Shown here one piece after another: positions 36,982-46,436 of a stretch of 64,000 nt of DNA (positions are counted from its first letter, which is position 1; each line of letters begins with the position of its first letter). A program made the translations under genes and the position numbers. The notes under the pieces are model-generated. The model searched no databases and was not told where the DNA came from. It saw only the letters and a list, made by a program, of their open reading frames with translations. The stretch comes from Thermoanaerobacter uzonensis DSM 18761 (GTDB lineage: Bacteria; Bacillota; Thermoanaerobacteria; Thermoanaerobacterales; Thermoanaerobacteraceae), in assembly GCF_900129115.1 (NCBI RefSeq), contig NZ_FQUR01000010.1, positions 124,001 to 188,000 on the forward strand, in the 5' to 3' direction.

Positions 36982-38280
36982 ATGAATTTGCTTATAAAAA
37001 ATGTAGCTTTGCTATCTATGAAAGAAGAACAGCCACTTATGGAAAACACCAATATCTATATTGAAGGTGACACGATAACTTACATAGGAGAAATTAATCC
37101 GGATATAAAAGTTGACAGAGTCATAGATGGAACAAAAAAAATTGCAATGCCGGGTCTTATAAATGCTCATACTCATTTGGGAATGTCTTTATTTAGGAAT
37201 TATGCAGATGATGTGCCGTTATTTGATTGGTTGAGCAAACATATCTGGCCCGTTGAATCTAAACTTTCAGCAGAAGACGTTTACTGGGGTTCTTTATTGA
37301 GTATGATAGAGATGATTTATTCTGGTACTACTACTTTTTGCGATATGTATTTTTTTATGGATGAAGTAGCTAAAGCAACAGAAGAAGTAGGGATAAGAGG
37401 AGTGTTGACAAGGGGTATTATAGAAGAAAGTGACGCTGAAATAAATAAGGAAAAGTTAAGAGATACGCGAAAACTTTATAATACCTGGCATAATAAAGCG
37501 GAGGGAAGAATCAAAGTAATGGTGGGTCCTCATGCACCTTATACCTGTAGCTCCTCTTATTTAAAGGAAGTAGTAGAGTTAGCTAAGGAGTTAAATACAG
37601 GAATTCATATTCATGTATCAGAAACAAAAAAAGAAGTAGAAGAAAGTTTACAAAAGCATGGAAAATCTCCTGTGAAACATTTAAAGGACATAGGAGTGTT
37701 TGATGTTCCAACTATAGCAGCTCATTGTGTTCATATAAGCGATGAAGACATTGAAATATTAAAGGAAATGAAGGTATCACCAGTTTACAATCCTACCAGT
37801 AATGCCAAGTTAGCCAGTGGTTTTGCTCCAGTGGATCAAATGCTAAAAAAAGGAATAAACGTAGCTTTGGGGACAGATGGCCCAGCCAGTAACAATAACT
37901 TAAACATGTTTGAAGAGGTTCATTTTGCTGCCACTATTAATAAGGCGTTAAATTACGATGCTCTTGCTGTACCGGCATTGGAAGCTCTAAAAATGGCGAC
38001 AATCAATGGCGCTAAAGCTTTATTGTGGGATAAAGAGATAGGTTCCATCGAAGTGGGAAAAAAAGCGGATATAGTGATTATTGATATTGACAAGCCGCAT
38101 TTTTATCCACACCACAACTTAATTTCTGCTTTAGCTTATACTGCTCAAGCATCAGATGTGGATACAGTGATAATAAATGGCAAAATAATAATGGAAAATA
38201 GAGAAATAAAAACCGCAGATGTGGAAAAAGTAATGTATAATGTTGGGAAAAGGGCGAAGGAGTTAATAGGGAAAAAATAA
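36982..38280 (+). CDS. mtaD: 5-methylthioadenosine / S-adenosylhomocysteine deaminase
   Basis: 432-residue amidohydrolase that deaminates MTA, SAH and often 5'-deoxyadenosine to the inosine forms. Metal ligands are in [12 protein letters not shown], the middle His in IHIHVSET, the following His in AAHCVHI and the Asp in [18 protein letters not shown] 36982 follows GGAGGG. A terminator separates it from the aldolase-mtnA-mtnP genes, but the shared pathway suggests cooperation: deamination here fits the Asn found in the downstream phosphorylase. Confidence 0.9.
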   Translation: MNLLIKNVALLSMKEEQPLMENTNIYIEGDTITYIGEINPDIKVDRVIDGTKKIAMPGLINAHTHLGMSLFRNYADDVPLFDWLSKHIWPVESKLSAEDVYWGSLLSMIEMIYSGTTTFCDMYFFMDEVAKATEEVGIRGVLTRGIIEESDAEINKEKLRDTRKLYNTWHNKAEGRIKVMVGPHAPYTCSSSYLKEVVELAKELNTGIHIHVSETKKEVEESLQKHGKSPVKHLKDIGVFDVPTIAAHCVHISDEDIEILKEMKVSPVYNPTSNAKLASGFAPVDQMLKKGINVALGTDGPASNNNLNMFEEVHFAATINKALNYDALAVPALEALKMATINGAKALLWDKEIGSIEVGKKADIVIIDIDKPHFYPHHNLISALAYTAQASDVDTVIINGKIIMENREIKTADVEKVMYNVGKRAKELIGKK

Positions 38281-38288
38281 CATGGAAA

Positions 38289-38322
38289 AGGTATTCTGCT
38301 AAGGCAGGATACCTAAATTTTT
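38289..38322 (+). terminator. Terminator after mtaD
   Basis: Stem AGGTATTCTGC / GCAGGATACCT (one G-T pair), loop TAAG, then AAATTTTT. Confidence 0.85.
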
Positions 38323-38327
38323 GTAAG

Positions 38328-38356
38328 TTGACACTTTGTTTGCATTATTATATGAT
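38328..38356 (+). promoter_or_regulatory. Promoter of the aldolase-mtnA-mtnP operon
   Basis: TTGACA (38328-38333) and TATGAT (38351-38356), spacer 17 bases, directly after the mtaD terminator. Confidence 0.8.
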
Positions 38357-38419
38357 GGCTTTAGTAGAAGTTGTAAAATCATTTACACTAGAGCACATAT
38401 TAAAAATGGGGTGATAAAA

Positions 38420-39067
38420 GTGCTATTAAAATCAGAAAGAGAACAAATAGTAGATTATGGCAAAAAACTTATAAATTCTAATCTTACAAGAGGTACAGGA
38501 GGGAATTTAAGCATTTACAATAAGGAAAAAGGATTGATGGCTATAACTCCTTCAGGAATGAATTATTTTGAAATTAAGCCTGAGGATGTAGTAGTAATGG
38601 ACTTAAATGGTAATGTAATAGAAGGTAATAGGACTCCTTCTTCAGAGTATGAGATGCACAGAATTTTTTACGCTAACAGACAAGACATAAACGCTATTAT
38701 ACACACTCATCCAGTATATTCTACAACTCTTTCCTGTCTACATTGGGACCTTCCACCAGTTCATTACCTTGTGGCTTTAGCAGGACCAAATGTCAGATGT
38801 GCTAAATATGCAACTTTTGGTACAAAAGAATTGGCAGAAAACGCTTTTGAGGCTATGAAGGATAGAAAAGCTGTGCTATTAGCCAATCACGGACTTTTGG
38901 TAGGAGCTGAAGATTTGCCTAATGCTTTTAATATAAGTATTCAAATTGAGTACGTGGCAGAATTATATTACAGGTCAAAATCTATAGGAGAACCAGTTAT
39001 TCTTCCAGAAGATGAAATGAGGTTAATGTTAGAAAAGTTTAAAACTTATGGGCAGGTAAAAAAATAA
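38420..39067 (+). CDS. Class II aldolase (FucA/Ald2-like)
   Basis: 215-residue zinc aldolase, the same size as L-fuculose-1-phosphate aldolase. GGNLSIY and TPSGMNYFEI form the phosphate site; PSSEYEMH holds the acidic catalytic residue, HTHPVYST and NHGLLVGAE the zinc His residues. Between mtaD and mtnA it probably splits 5-methylthioribulose- or 5-deoxyribulose-1-phosphate into DHAP and an aldehyde, as Ald2/DrdA enzymes do; MtnB dehydratase is the rival call. GTG 38420 follows GGGGTGAT; longer frames reach into the promoter. Confidence 0.82.
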   Translation: MLLKSEREQIVDYGKKLINSNLTRGTGGNLSIYNKEKGLMAITPSGMNYFEIKPEDVVVMDLNGNVIEGNRTPSSEYEMHRIFYANRQDINAIIHTHPVYSTTLSCLHWDLPPVHYLVALAGPNVRCAKYATFGTKELAENAFEAMKDRKAVLLANHGLLVGAEDLPNAFNISIQIEYVAELYYRSKSIGEPVILPEDEMRLMLEKFKTYGQVKK

Positions 39068-39083
39068 TAAAGAGGTGAAAAAA

Positions 39084-40121
39084 GTGGGAGAGATTAAAAC
39101 TATAGAGTTTAAAGATGGAGTTTTATATTTAATTGACCAAAGAAAATTGCCCAATAGTTATGAGATTTTTGAGTGCAGAACTTATAAAGACGTAAATTTT
39201 GCTATAAAAGACATGGTGGTAAGGGGGGCACCGGCAATTGGAGCTGCAGCAGCTTATGGGATGGTATTGGCTGCCAAAGAATTTATTAATGAGGAAAAAG
39301 AAAGTTTCTTCAAAAAAATGGAGGAAGCTTTAGAAATTCTCTCAAAATCAAGACCTACTGCTGTAAACCTTATGTGGGCAATAAATAGAATGAAAAAAGT
39401 TATTGAGAATAATAAAGAGCTAGAACTACAAGACCTATATGAGCTATTAAAAAAAGAAGCAGATGATATTTACTACGAAGATATAGAAACCAACAAAAAT
39501 ATGGCTAAATTTGGGAATGAGATAATTAAAGAAAATGCAGTTATTTTGACCCATTGCAATACGGGAGCCCTTGCAACCGTAGGGTATGGAACTGCTTTAG
39601 GAGTTATTAGAGAAGCCCATTACAGTGGGAAAAATATTTTTGTATATGCTGATGAGACAAGGCCTAGGCTTCAAGGCGCAAAATTGACAGCATGGGAATT
39701 AGTACAAGAAGGAATTCCTGCAAAGTTAATTGCTGATGGTGTTGCTGCTACTTTGATAAGAGATGGGAAAATAGATGTAATATTAGTAGGAGCCGATAGA
39801 ATTGCTTTAAATGGGGATACTGCCAATAAAATTGGAACTTTTATGCTCTCTGCTATTGCAAAGATATACCACGTTCCTTTTTATGTGGTAGCTCCTACCA
39901 GCACAATTGATTTTAACATTGAGACAGGAAAAGAGATAGTTATAGAGGAAAGAAGTCCTGAAGAGGTAACTCATATAAATGGCGTAAGAATTGCACCTGA
40001 AGGAATAGAAGTGTACAATCCAGCCTTTGATGTGACTCCTCATGAAAATATAACAGGAATAATTACAGAAAAAGGAATAATTAGACCTCCTTTCAGGGAA
40101 AACATATTAAAGCTAAAGTGA
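39084..40121 (+). CDS. mtnA: S-methyl-5-thioribose-1-phosphate isomerase
   Basis: 345-residue isomerase of methionine salvage, related to eIF2B alpha. It turns 5-methylthioribose-1-phosphate (and 5-deoxyribose-1-phosphate in some lineages) into the ribulose form. Motifs: VRGAPAIGAAAAYG, THCNTGALATVGYGTALG with the catalytic Cys, and GADRIALNGDTANKIGTF with the catalytic Asp. GTG 39084 follows AGAGGTGA; GTG 39075 is an alternative. Confidence 0.94.
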   Translation: MGEIKTIEFKDGVLYLIDQRKLPNSYEIFECRTYKDVNFAIKDMVVRGAPAIGAAAAYGMVLAAKEFINEEKESFFKKMEEALEILSKSRPTAVNLMWAINRMKKVIENNKELELQDLYELLKKEADDIYYEDIETNKNMAKFGNEIIKENAVILTHCNTGALATVGYGTALGVIREAHYSGKNIFVYADETRPRLQGAKLTAWELVQEGIPAKLIADGVAATLIRDGKIDVILVGADRIALNGDTANKIGTFMLSAIAKIYHVPFYVVAPTSTIDFNIETGKEIVIEERSPEEVTHINGVRIAPEGIEVYNPAFDVTPHENITGIITEKGIIRPPFRENILKLK

Positions 40122-40186
40122 AGGATACCCGGATTAATTTTGATTATTTGCATATAAATACAAAAGACAGAGGGGGTACATTTTTA

Positions 40187-40957
40187 ATGGAAAAGGCGAT
40201 CATTGGTGGTACTGGATTTTACGAAATAGGACAAAAGGTGTCAAAAAAATTGGTAGAGACAAAATATGGAGAAGTGGAAATTGATATTGTGACTATTGAG
40301 GGGGAGGAAATTGGTTTTTTGCCCCGACATGGGAAAGGTCATGCAGTTCCACCTCATCTCGTAAATTATAGGGCAAATATTATGGCATTGAAACAAATGG
40401 GAGTAAAATATGTGTATGCAACAGCTGCAGTTGGTTCTTTTAATGAAAATTATGAGCCAGGTGATGTTGTAATACTTAAAGATTTTTTAGATTTTACTAA
40501 ATCGAGACCATTGACCTTTTTTGAAGGGGAAGATGGAGTGGTAAGACATGTAGATATGAGTGACCCTTATTGCAGCAATTTAAGGGCAAAATTTTACAAT
40601 GCTGCTAAAAAAGAAGACTTATTGATAAAAGGAGATGCAGTTTATGTGTGCACTGAAGGTCCACGATTTGAAACTGCACAAGAGATAAGAATGTATAAAA
40701 ATTTAGGTGCCGATGTAGTTGGGATGACTAATGTTCCAGAAGTAGTTTTAGCGAAAGAATTAGGAATGTGCTATGCTGCGATGGGGATAGTTTCAAATTG
40801 GGCTACAGGAATGAAGGGCAGTATAACATTACATGAAATAAAAGATACCTTAGAATTGAACAAAGAAAAAGTGATAAAAACGTTTATAAGAGTTTTTTTA
40901 GAAGAAAAATTAGACCAAGAGCATTGTAATTGCAGTAAAGCAGTAATTGAATTATGA
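40187..40957 (+). CDS. mtnP: MTA/MTI phosphorylase (MtnP family)
   Basis: 256-residue class of purine nucleoside phosphorylase. GGTGFY, PRHGKGHAVPPHLVNYRANI, TEGPRFETAQEIRMYKNLGA and MTNVPEVVLAKELGMCYA are shared with MTA phosphorylase. At the base-recognition turn it reads IVSNWATG where human MTAP has MATDYDCW, so the Asp that binds 6-aminopurine is Asn. That favours a 6-oxopurine such as methylthioinosine, the product expected from MtaD. ATG 40187 follows AGGGGGT. Confidence 0.88.
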   Translation: MEKAIIGGTGFYEIGQKVSKKLVETKYGEVEIDIVTIEGEEIGFLPRHGKGHAVPPHLVNYRANIMALKQMGVKYVYATAAVGSFNENYEPGDVVILKDFLDFTKSRPLTFFEGEDGVVRHVDMSDPYCSNLRAKFYNAAKKEDLLIKGDAVYVCTEGPRFETAQEIRMYKNLGADVVGMTNVPEVVLAKELGMCYAAMGIVSNWATGMKGSITLHEIKDTLELNKEKVIKTFIRVFLEEKLDQEHCNCSKAVIEL

Positions 40958-40989
40958 TTAGATGTGATTAAATTATAGGAGGAACTACT

Positions 40990-42180
40990 ATGGGAGTAAA
41001 TAAAAACTATCGGTTTGACACAAAAGCAATTCATGGAACTGAGTTTAAGAAGAACCCTGAAAATGCTTTGAATCCTCCAATTTTTCAGACGACTACTTTT
41101 GTTTTTGATGACCTCGAACATGTTGAAAAGGTGATGTCTTTTCAATCTCAAGACTATGTTTATACAAGAGGTAATAATCCGACCTTAAGATTATTTGAAA
41201 ACAGATTAGCGGAGTTGGAATATGGCAAAGGGGCAGTAGCTTTTTCTTCCGGGATGGCTGCTATTAGTTCAGTTTTATTTTCTCTTTTAAAACCCAAAGA
41301 TACTGTAATAGTTCATAAGACTCTTTATGGTTCAACTTATAACGTAGTGACAAATATACTGCCTAAATATGGAGTAAATTATAAAATAGTGGACCTTACA
41401 GATATAAGCGAATTAGAAAAAAGTGTAGATGACTCCGCAAAAGTTGTGTATTTTGAGACTCCTTCTAATCCAAATTTATCTATTATAGATATTGAAGAGG
41501 TTGCAAGGGTATGCCATAAAAAAGATATTAAAATTGTTGTTGATAATACTTTTGCTACCCCCTATTTTCAAAATCCTCTTCTATTGGGAGCCGATGTAGT
41601 TGTTCATAGTGCTACTAAATATATAGGAGGTCACGGTGACGCACTTGGAGGAGTTGCAGTTTCACAAGATGAAAAGTATATACATTATTTAAAATTTGAT
41701 TATATGTGTGAATTTGGTGGGGTAATGAGTCCTTTCAATGCTTGGTTGATGTTGAGAGGCATAAAGACTTTAGGCTTAAGAATGAGGCAACATGAAAAAA
41801 ATGCAATAGAGGTAGCAAATTTTTTAAATTCGCATCCTAAAGTAAAAAACGTTATGTATCCTGGTCTTAAAAGTTTTAAAGGTTATGAAATAGCGAAAAA
41901 ACAAATGAGAGGATTCGGAGCTATCATAAGTTTTGAAATAGAGGGAGGAACCAAAAATTTAGAGAAGTTTATAAGTAATTTAAGATTGTGTCAGTTAGCG
42001 GTAAGCTTAGGAGATACAGAAACATTAGTGGAAGTACCTTCCCTTATGACTCACAGAGGGTATCCAAAAGAAAAGCTTGAGGAGTCCGGCTTCACAGAAA
42101 GTATGGTGAGAATATCAGTAGGGCTTGAGGATTACAATGATATAATAGAGGATTTGGATCAAGCTCTTAAACAAATTTAA
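40990..42180 (+). CDS. Cys/Met metabolism PLP enzyme (methionine gamma-lyase / cystathionine gamma-lyase type)
   Basis: 396-residue fold-type I PLP enzyme. The PLP Lys is in VVHSATKYIGGHGDALGG; VYTRGNNPTLRLFENRLAELE and SLGDTETLVEVPSLMTH are family marks. The position that is Cys in methionine gamma-lyase reads Ser here (YGSTYN), so exact activity is open: gamma-lyase or O-acetylhomoserine sulfhydrylase. It follows mtnP by 32 bases and may handle methionine or homocysteine from the salvage route. Confidence 0.82.
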   Translation: MGVNKNYRFDTKAIHGTEFKKNPENALNPPIFQTTTFVFDDLEHVEKVMSFQSQDYVYTRGNNPTLRLFENRLAELEYGKGAVAFSSGMAAISSVLFSLLKPKDTVIVHKTLYGSTYNVVTNILPKYGVNYKIVDLTDISELEKSVDDSAKVVYFETPSNPNLSIIDIEEVARVCHKKDIKIVVDNTFATPYFQNPLLLGADVVVHSATKYIGGHGDALGGVAVSQDEKYIHYLKFDYMCEFGGVMSPFNAWLMLRGIKTLGLRMRQHEKNAIEVANFLNSHPKVKNVMYPGLKSFKGYEIAKKQMRGFGAIISFEIEGGTKNLEKFISNLRLCQLAVSLGDTETLVEVPSLMTHRGYPKEKLEESGFTESMVRISVGLEDYNDIIEDLDQALKQI

Positions 42181-42250
42181 AAAGGTTTTGAGGTGATAAA
42201 GTGCCAGTTGTCAATTTAAGCCTGCAAGTATTGACTTGCATAAAAATATC

Positions 42251-42279
42251 TTGACAAATAATTTAATGCGTTATAGAAT
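42251..42279 (+). promoter_or_regulatory. Promoter of the trp operon
   Basis: TTGACA (42251-42256), 17-base spacer, TAGAAT (42274-42279). The Trp T-box leader starts a few tens of bases downstream. Confidence 0.85.
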
Positions 42280-42522
42280 TAAAATAACACAATATAAATA
42301 TGTATGAAAACCAATGACCGGGAAGAGTAGATATCAGCGTTTAGTCAAAGCGAGCTCGGGAGGGTGAAAGCCGAGTACTGTAGCTGATATTGAATGGGCC
42401 CGCGAGGTGAGATGCGAACTTTTAAGTAGCAGTATCCGGTGGTCTACCGTTAAAAAGACAGGGTATCGAGGAATCTCCGTACCCGAAAGAGTGGTCCTGT
42501 GTGAAAAAGGTGGCACAAGCGA

Positions 42523-42554
42523 GCATTTCGCCCTTTTGGTGAAATGCTTTTTTT
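42523..42554 (+). terminator. First (upstream) terminator in trp leader
   Basis: Stem GCATTTCGCC / GGTGAAATGC (one G-T pair), five-base loop, seven T. Its 5' arm joins the end of the upstream T-box-like sequence, as in a normal T-box terminator. Confidence 0.85.
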
Positions 42555-42586
42555 AGTAATACAGGACAAATTGGGTGGCACCGCGA

Positions 42587-42622
42587 GTCACTTCGCCCCA
42601 ATGGGCGGGGTGACTTTTTTTA
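42587..42622 (+). terminator. Second terminator in trp leader
   Basis: Stem from GTCACTTCGCCC with GGGCGGGGTGAC, short loop, then TTTTTTTT. Placed directly after the canonical T-box. Confidence 0.92.
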
Positions 42623-42641
42623 ATTTTCAGGAGGTGATAAA

Positions 42642-44069
42642 GTGGTAAACATTTCTAAAGAAGATTTTTGCGAACACAAAAAAAGAGGATATGTCTTCCC
42701 GGTCTATGCAGAAATAAACGGAGATGAATTGACGCCAATAAACATTTTTTATAGTCTTGAAGGCAAAAACAAATTTTTACTGGAAAGTGCAAATGGAGGT
42801 ACTAACTGGGGGAGATATTCCTTTATAGGAAAAGACCCATATTTATCAATTCTAAGTTACAACAGAGATATAAAAATTATCACAGACAGAGAAGAGCATA
42901 GAAAAGGTATGGCCTTTGAAGAGATAAAAAATGTTTTACAGGTTAATTATAATCCTTTAGGACTTGATATTCCTTTTGTAGGGGGGGCTGTGGGTTATGT
43001 ATCTTACGATACGATAAGGCTTTATGAAAGACTGCTGGATAAAAACCCTGATGAAATAAATATACCGGATGTATACTTTATGTTTTATAAAAGTTTTATT
43101 TGCTATGACCACTTTAAACACAGAATCTATGTTGTTTATAATGTGTATCCTGAGGAAGACGTAGAATATGAAGAAGTTTTGCAAAAAATTAATGAACTTT
43201 TGCAAGAGGTAAAATCAAATGCTCCTCAATTTCATGACCTTCCATCGCAACAAGAAAAGGAAATTTATTACAATTTTACAAAAGAAGAGTTTTGTAAAAT
43301 TGTTGAAAAAGCAAAAGAATACATCGAAAAAGGAGACATATTCCAAGTAGTGTTGTCTCAAAGGTTAAAAGCAGCAGTAAGCTCCCACCCTTTCGAGATA
43401 TACAGAAGATTAAGGTCAAAAAATCCATCTCCATATCTTTTTTACATCGATTTTGGTGATTTTCAGCTTCTTGGTTCTTCACCTGAAAGCCTTGTAAGTG
43501 TTTTTGGAGACAAAGTGACTACAAATCCAATAGCGGGTACAAGGCGAAGAGGAAAAGATGAAGAAGAAGATTTAAGACTTAAAGAGGAACTTTTAAAAGA
43601 TGAAAAGGAAAGGGCAGAGCATGTGATGCTAGTTGACCTTGGAAGAAATGACATAGGAAAAGTTAGTGAATTTGGAAGTGTAAAAATAGAGCGTTTTATG
43701 GAAGTAGATTTTTACTCTCATGTAATGCACATTGTATCGACTGTTTCAGGAAAGCTAAAAAGAGGACTTACGGCTTTTGATGCTCTTATAGCTTGTCTTC
43801 CTGCAGGTACAGTTTCTGGGGCACCAAAAATAAGGGCGATGGAAATAATAGACGAACTTGAAAATGTGAGAAGGTCTTTTTACGCAGGAGCTGTTGGTTA
43901 TTTTTCCTACAATGGCAATATGGATATGTGCATAGCAATAAGGACTATTCTCTTCAAGGAAGGTTATGCTTACCTTCAAGCGGGAGCAGGTATTGTATAT
44001 GATTCAATTCCTGAAATGGAATATTACGAAACTTTAAATAAGGCAATGGCTCTTAAGGAGGTTCTTTGA
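42642..44069 (+). CDS. trpE: Anthranilate synthase component I
   Basis: 475-residue chorismate-binding subunit. The feedback-inhibition segment FLLESA near residue 48 is present, so tryptophan probably inhibits it. The catalytic C-terminal half has [57 protein letters not shown] and [12 protein letters not shown] 42642 follows AGGAGGTGAT. First gene of trpEGDCFBA, with trpG overlapping its stop. Confidence 0.95.
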   Translation: MVNISKEDFCEHKKRGYVFPVYAEINGDELTPINIFYSLEGKNKFLLESANGGTNWGRYSFIGKDPYLSILSYNRDIKIITDREEHRKGMAFEEIKNVLQVNYNPLGLDIPFVGGAVGYVSYDTIRLYERLLDKNPDEINIPDVYFMFYKSFICYDHFKHRIYVVYNVYPEEDVEYEEVLQKINELLQEVKSNAPQFHDLPSQQEKEIYYNFTKEEFCKIVEKAKEYIEKGDIFQVVLSQRLKAAVSSHPFEIYRRLRSKNPSPYLFYIDFGDFQLLGSSPESLVSVFGDKVTTNPIAGTRRRGKDEEEDLRLKEELLKDEKERAEHVMLVDLGRNDIGKVSEFGSVKIERFMEVDFYSHVMHIVSTVSGKLKRGLTAFDALIACLPAGTVSGAPKIRAMEIIDELENVRRSFYAGAVGYFSYNGNMDMCIAIRTILFKEGYAYLQAGAGIVYDSIPEMEYYETLNKAMALKEVL

Positions 44070-44656
44070 TGATTCTGATTATAGATAATTACGATTCCTT
44101 TACCTATAATCTTTATCAATATGTGGGAGAAATGCACAAAGAAATATTTGTAATAAGAAATGATGAAGTGGCTGTTAAAGACATTGAAAAACTGAATCCC
44201 GAAAAAATTATATTATCACCTGGACCGGGAAGGCCTGAAAATGCAGGCATATGCGTTGATGTCATTAAAAGTTTAGGGGACAAAATTCCAATATTAGGAA
44301 TATGTCTTGGCCACCAAGCGATTGGATATGCATATGGTGCAAAAATTGTGAAAGCAGATAAGATAATGCATGGCAAAACTTCTCTCGTATTTCACGAAGG
44401 TGAAAAAATATTTAAAGATATTAAGAATCCCATAGAGGCAATGAGATATCATTCTCTTGTTATTGACAGACAAACCCTTCCAAGAGATTTAGAAATTACA
44501 GCCTATACAGAGGAAGGAGTGATTATGGGAGTAAGGCATAAAATGTACCCTGTATATGGTTTACAGTTTCATCCAGAGTCTATCTTGACAGAGCAGGGGA
44601 AAGAAATTTTAAGAAATTTTTTGGAGGTGGGATACCATGTTACAAGAAGCTATTAA
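44069..44656 (+). CDS. trpG: Anthranilate synthase glutamine amidotransferase
   Basis: 195-residue class I amidotransferase supplying ammonia to TrpE. The nucleophile is in [14 protein letters not shown]; the His-Glu pair is in [15 protein letters not shown] 44069 overlaps the trpE stop and follows AAGGAGG. No separate pabA is seen in the window, so a shared folate role cannot be judged. It overlaps trpD by 20 bases. Confidence 0.94.
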   Translation: MILIIDNYDSFTYNLYQYVGEMHKEIFVIRNDEVAVKDIEKLNPEKIILSPGPGRPENAGICVDVIKSLGDKIPILGICLGHQAIGYAYGAKIVKADKIMHGKTSLVFHEGEKIFKDIKNPIEAMRYHSLVIDRQTLPRDLEITAYTEEGVIMGVRHKMYPVYGLQFHPESILTEQGKEILRNFLEVGYHVTRSY

Positions 44657-45653
44657 AAAAATTGTTTTAAAGGAAAGTCTTGAAGAAAAAGAAGCTTATG
44701 CTGTTATGAATGAAATTATGAGTGGTAATGCAACTCCTTCTTTAATAGGGGGCATATTAATAGGACTACGATTAAAAGGTGAAAGCGTGGAAGAAATAAC
44801 AGGTTTCGCGAAGGCAATGAGAGACAATGCAATAAAAGTAGAACTTGCCTCTAACTATGTGATAGATACTTGTGGGACAGGAGGTGACGGTGGAAAGACA
44901 TTCAATATTTCAACGGCAGTTGCTATAATTGCTTCAACTGCGGGTGTAAAAGTTGCAAAACATGGCAACAGAGCTGTTTCGAGCAGGAGCGGCAGTGCTG
45001 ATGTTTTGAGGGAATTGGGATTTGACATTGAGGCAGAACCACAAAAGACAAAAAAATTAATTGAAGAAAAAGGAATGGGATTTTTATTCGCACCTAAATA
45101 TCACGTTGCAATGAAAAACGTAGCAGGCATTAGAAAAGAGTTAGGCACAAGAACGGTATTTAATGTTTTAGGACCATTGACAAATCCCGCATTTGTAAAA
45201 GGACAGGTGTTAGGAGTTTACGATAAAGAATTGATTCATCCTCTTGCTGAAGTACTTTTAAGATTGGGAATTGAAAAGGCTATGGTGGTCCACGGCTTTG
45301 ATGGCCTTGATGAAATAACTACTACTTCTCCTACTTTTGTCAGTGAAGTAAAAGAAGGCAAAGTCATTGATTATGTGATAGACCCAGGAGATTACGGTAT
45401 CCCTTATGCAAAACTTGAAGATTTAGAAGGCAAAGACGCTAAAGAAAATGCTCAAATAATTTTGAACATTTTGAGAGGTGAAAAAGGGCCAAAAAGAGAT
45501 ATAGTCGTTTTAAACGCAGCAGCAGCCTTATATATAGGAAAAGTTGTGGAAGATTTAAAAGAAGGAATAAAAGTGGCAAATTATCTAATAGATACGGGTT
45601 TAGCTCTTGATAAGCTTACCGAGATTTTGGAGTACCAAAGGAGGCTTAGTTGA
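44637..45653 (+). CDS. trpD: Anthranilate phosphoribosyltransferase
   Basis: 338-residue enzyme joining anthranilate and PRPP. The glycine-rich PRPP loop is [41 protein letters not shown] and [17 protein letters not shown] follow. ATG 44637 lies inside the trpG end after GGAGGTGGG. The stop overlaps the trpC start. Confidence 0.95.
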   Translation: MLQEAIKKIVLKESLEEKEAYAVMNEIMSGNATPSLIGGILIGLRLKGESVEEITGFAKAMRDNAIKVELASNYVIDTCGTGGDGGKTFNISTAVAIIASTAGVKVAKHGNRAVSSRSGSADVLRELGFDIEAEPQKTKKLIEEKGMGFLFAPKYHVAMKNVAGIRKELGTRTVFNVLGPLTNPAFVKGQVLGVYDKELIHPLAEVLLRLGIEKAMVVHGFDGLDEITTTSPTFVSEVKEGKVIDYVIDPGDYGIPYAKLEDLEGKDAKENAQIILNILRGEKGPKRDIVVLNAAAALYIGKVVEDLKEGIKVANYLIDTGLALDKLTEILEYQRRLS

Positions 45654-46435
45654 TGGTATTAGATGAGATTGTGAGACACAAAAAAAAGGAGGTGGAAGAG
45701 AAAAAAAGAATAAAGCCAGTAGAGGAACTAATTAACGAAATTAAAGGAGGCTATTCTGGCAGTTTCAAGAAAGCACTTCAAAAAGAGGGTATATCAATTA
45801 TTGGGGAGATAAAAAAAGCCTCTCCCTCCAAAGGAATTATAAAAGAAGACTTTGATTCAGTAAAAATTGCAAAAGTGTATGAGAAAGTTGATATTGACGC
45901 TATTTCCGTTTTGACAGAGAAGGAATTTTTTAAAGGGGATGACAACTATATCAGGGAAGTAAAAAAAGTGAGTTCAAAACCTATTTTGAGAAAAGATTTT
46001 ATTGTGGATGAATACCAAATATATGAATCAAAAATTTTAGGAGCCGATGCAGTACTTCTCATTGTTTCCGTATTAGGGGACAAATTAAGAGATTTTTATA
46101 ATTTGTCTAAAAGTGTAGGTTTAGATGCGCTTGTGGAAGTTCATGACAGACAACAGCTTGCAATAGCATTAGAAGCTGAATGTGACATAATAGGTATAAA
46201 TAACAGAGACCTCAAAACTTTTAATGTAGATATAAACACAACAGAAAATTTGATTAAACATATACCTCAAAGTACAATAATTGTTTCCGAAAGTGGAATA
46301 AAAATACCTGAAGATATAAGGTATTTAGCTTCATTGAGGGTAGATGCCGTATTAATTGGCGAGACTTTTATGAAAATTATAGATGATATTGACAAAATCA
46401 CTGATTTTGTAAGGGAGGCAAAAGGAGGAGGATAA
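45653..46435 (+). CDS. trpC: Indole-3-glycerol phosphate synthase
   Basis: 260-residue TIM barrel. Landmarks: IIGEIKKASPSKGII, AISVLTEKEFFKGD, KPILRKDFIVDEYQIYESK, EVHDRQQL, GINNRDLKTFNVD and SESGI. All catalytic Lys and Glu positions of the family seem present. ATG 45653 follows AAAGGAGG and overlaps trpD. Confidence 0.95.
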   Translation: MVLDEIVRHKKKEVEEKKRIKPVEELINEIKGGYSGSFKKALQKEGISIIGEIKKASPSKGIIKEDFDSVKIAKVYEKVDIDAISVLTEKEFFKGDDNYIREVKKVSSKPILRKDFIVDEYQIYESKILGADAVLLIVSVLGDKLRDFYNLSKSVGLDALVEVHDRQQLAIALEAECDIIGINNRDLKTFNVDINTTENLIKHIPQSTIIVSESGIKIPEDIRYLASLRVDAVLIGETFMKIIDDIDKITDFVREAKGGG

Positions 46436-46436
46436 A

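Larger units (their letters stand above)
42312..42623 (+). promoter_or_regulatory. Trp T-box leader with two T-box/terminator modules
   Basis: Stem I region begins near 42312 with the GGAAGAGTAG and CGAGCTCGGGAGGGTGAAAG loops; the specifier TGG (Trp) is at 42395-42397 in GAATGGGCC. The canonical T-box GGGTGGCACCGCGAG (42573-42587) is followed by terminator 2 (42587-42622). Upstream a T-box-like GGTGGCACAAGCGAG (42509-42523) is followed by its own terminator 1 (10-bp stem 42523-42532 / 42538-42547, seven T). Both keep the TGGC that pairs with the tRNA NCCA end. One Stem I therefore seems to serve two decision modules. Confidence 0.85.

Noticed and set aside
38420-39067. MtnB (methylthioribulose-1-phosphate dehydratase) as identity of the class II aldolase-like protein
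   Set aside because: Same fold, but the length and motifs fit FucA/Ald2 and none of the later oxygen-dependent genes (mtnW/X/C/D) are nearby; kept only as an alternative.
42201-42254. 17-codon frame (GTG start, GAGGTGATAA before it) upstream of the trp promoter
   Set aside because: It resembles a leader peptide, but its stop overlaps the -35 box, so it precedes the trp transcript; it has no Trp codons. Perhaps a gene remnant, too short to call.
42334-42516. 60-codon minus-strand frame in the trp leader
   Set aside because: It lies wholly within the T-box RNA, whose conserved elements explain the sequence.
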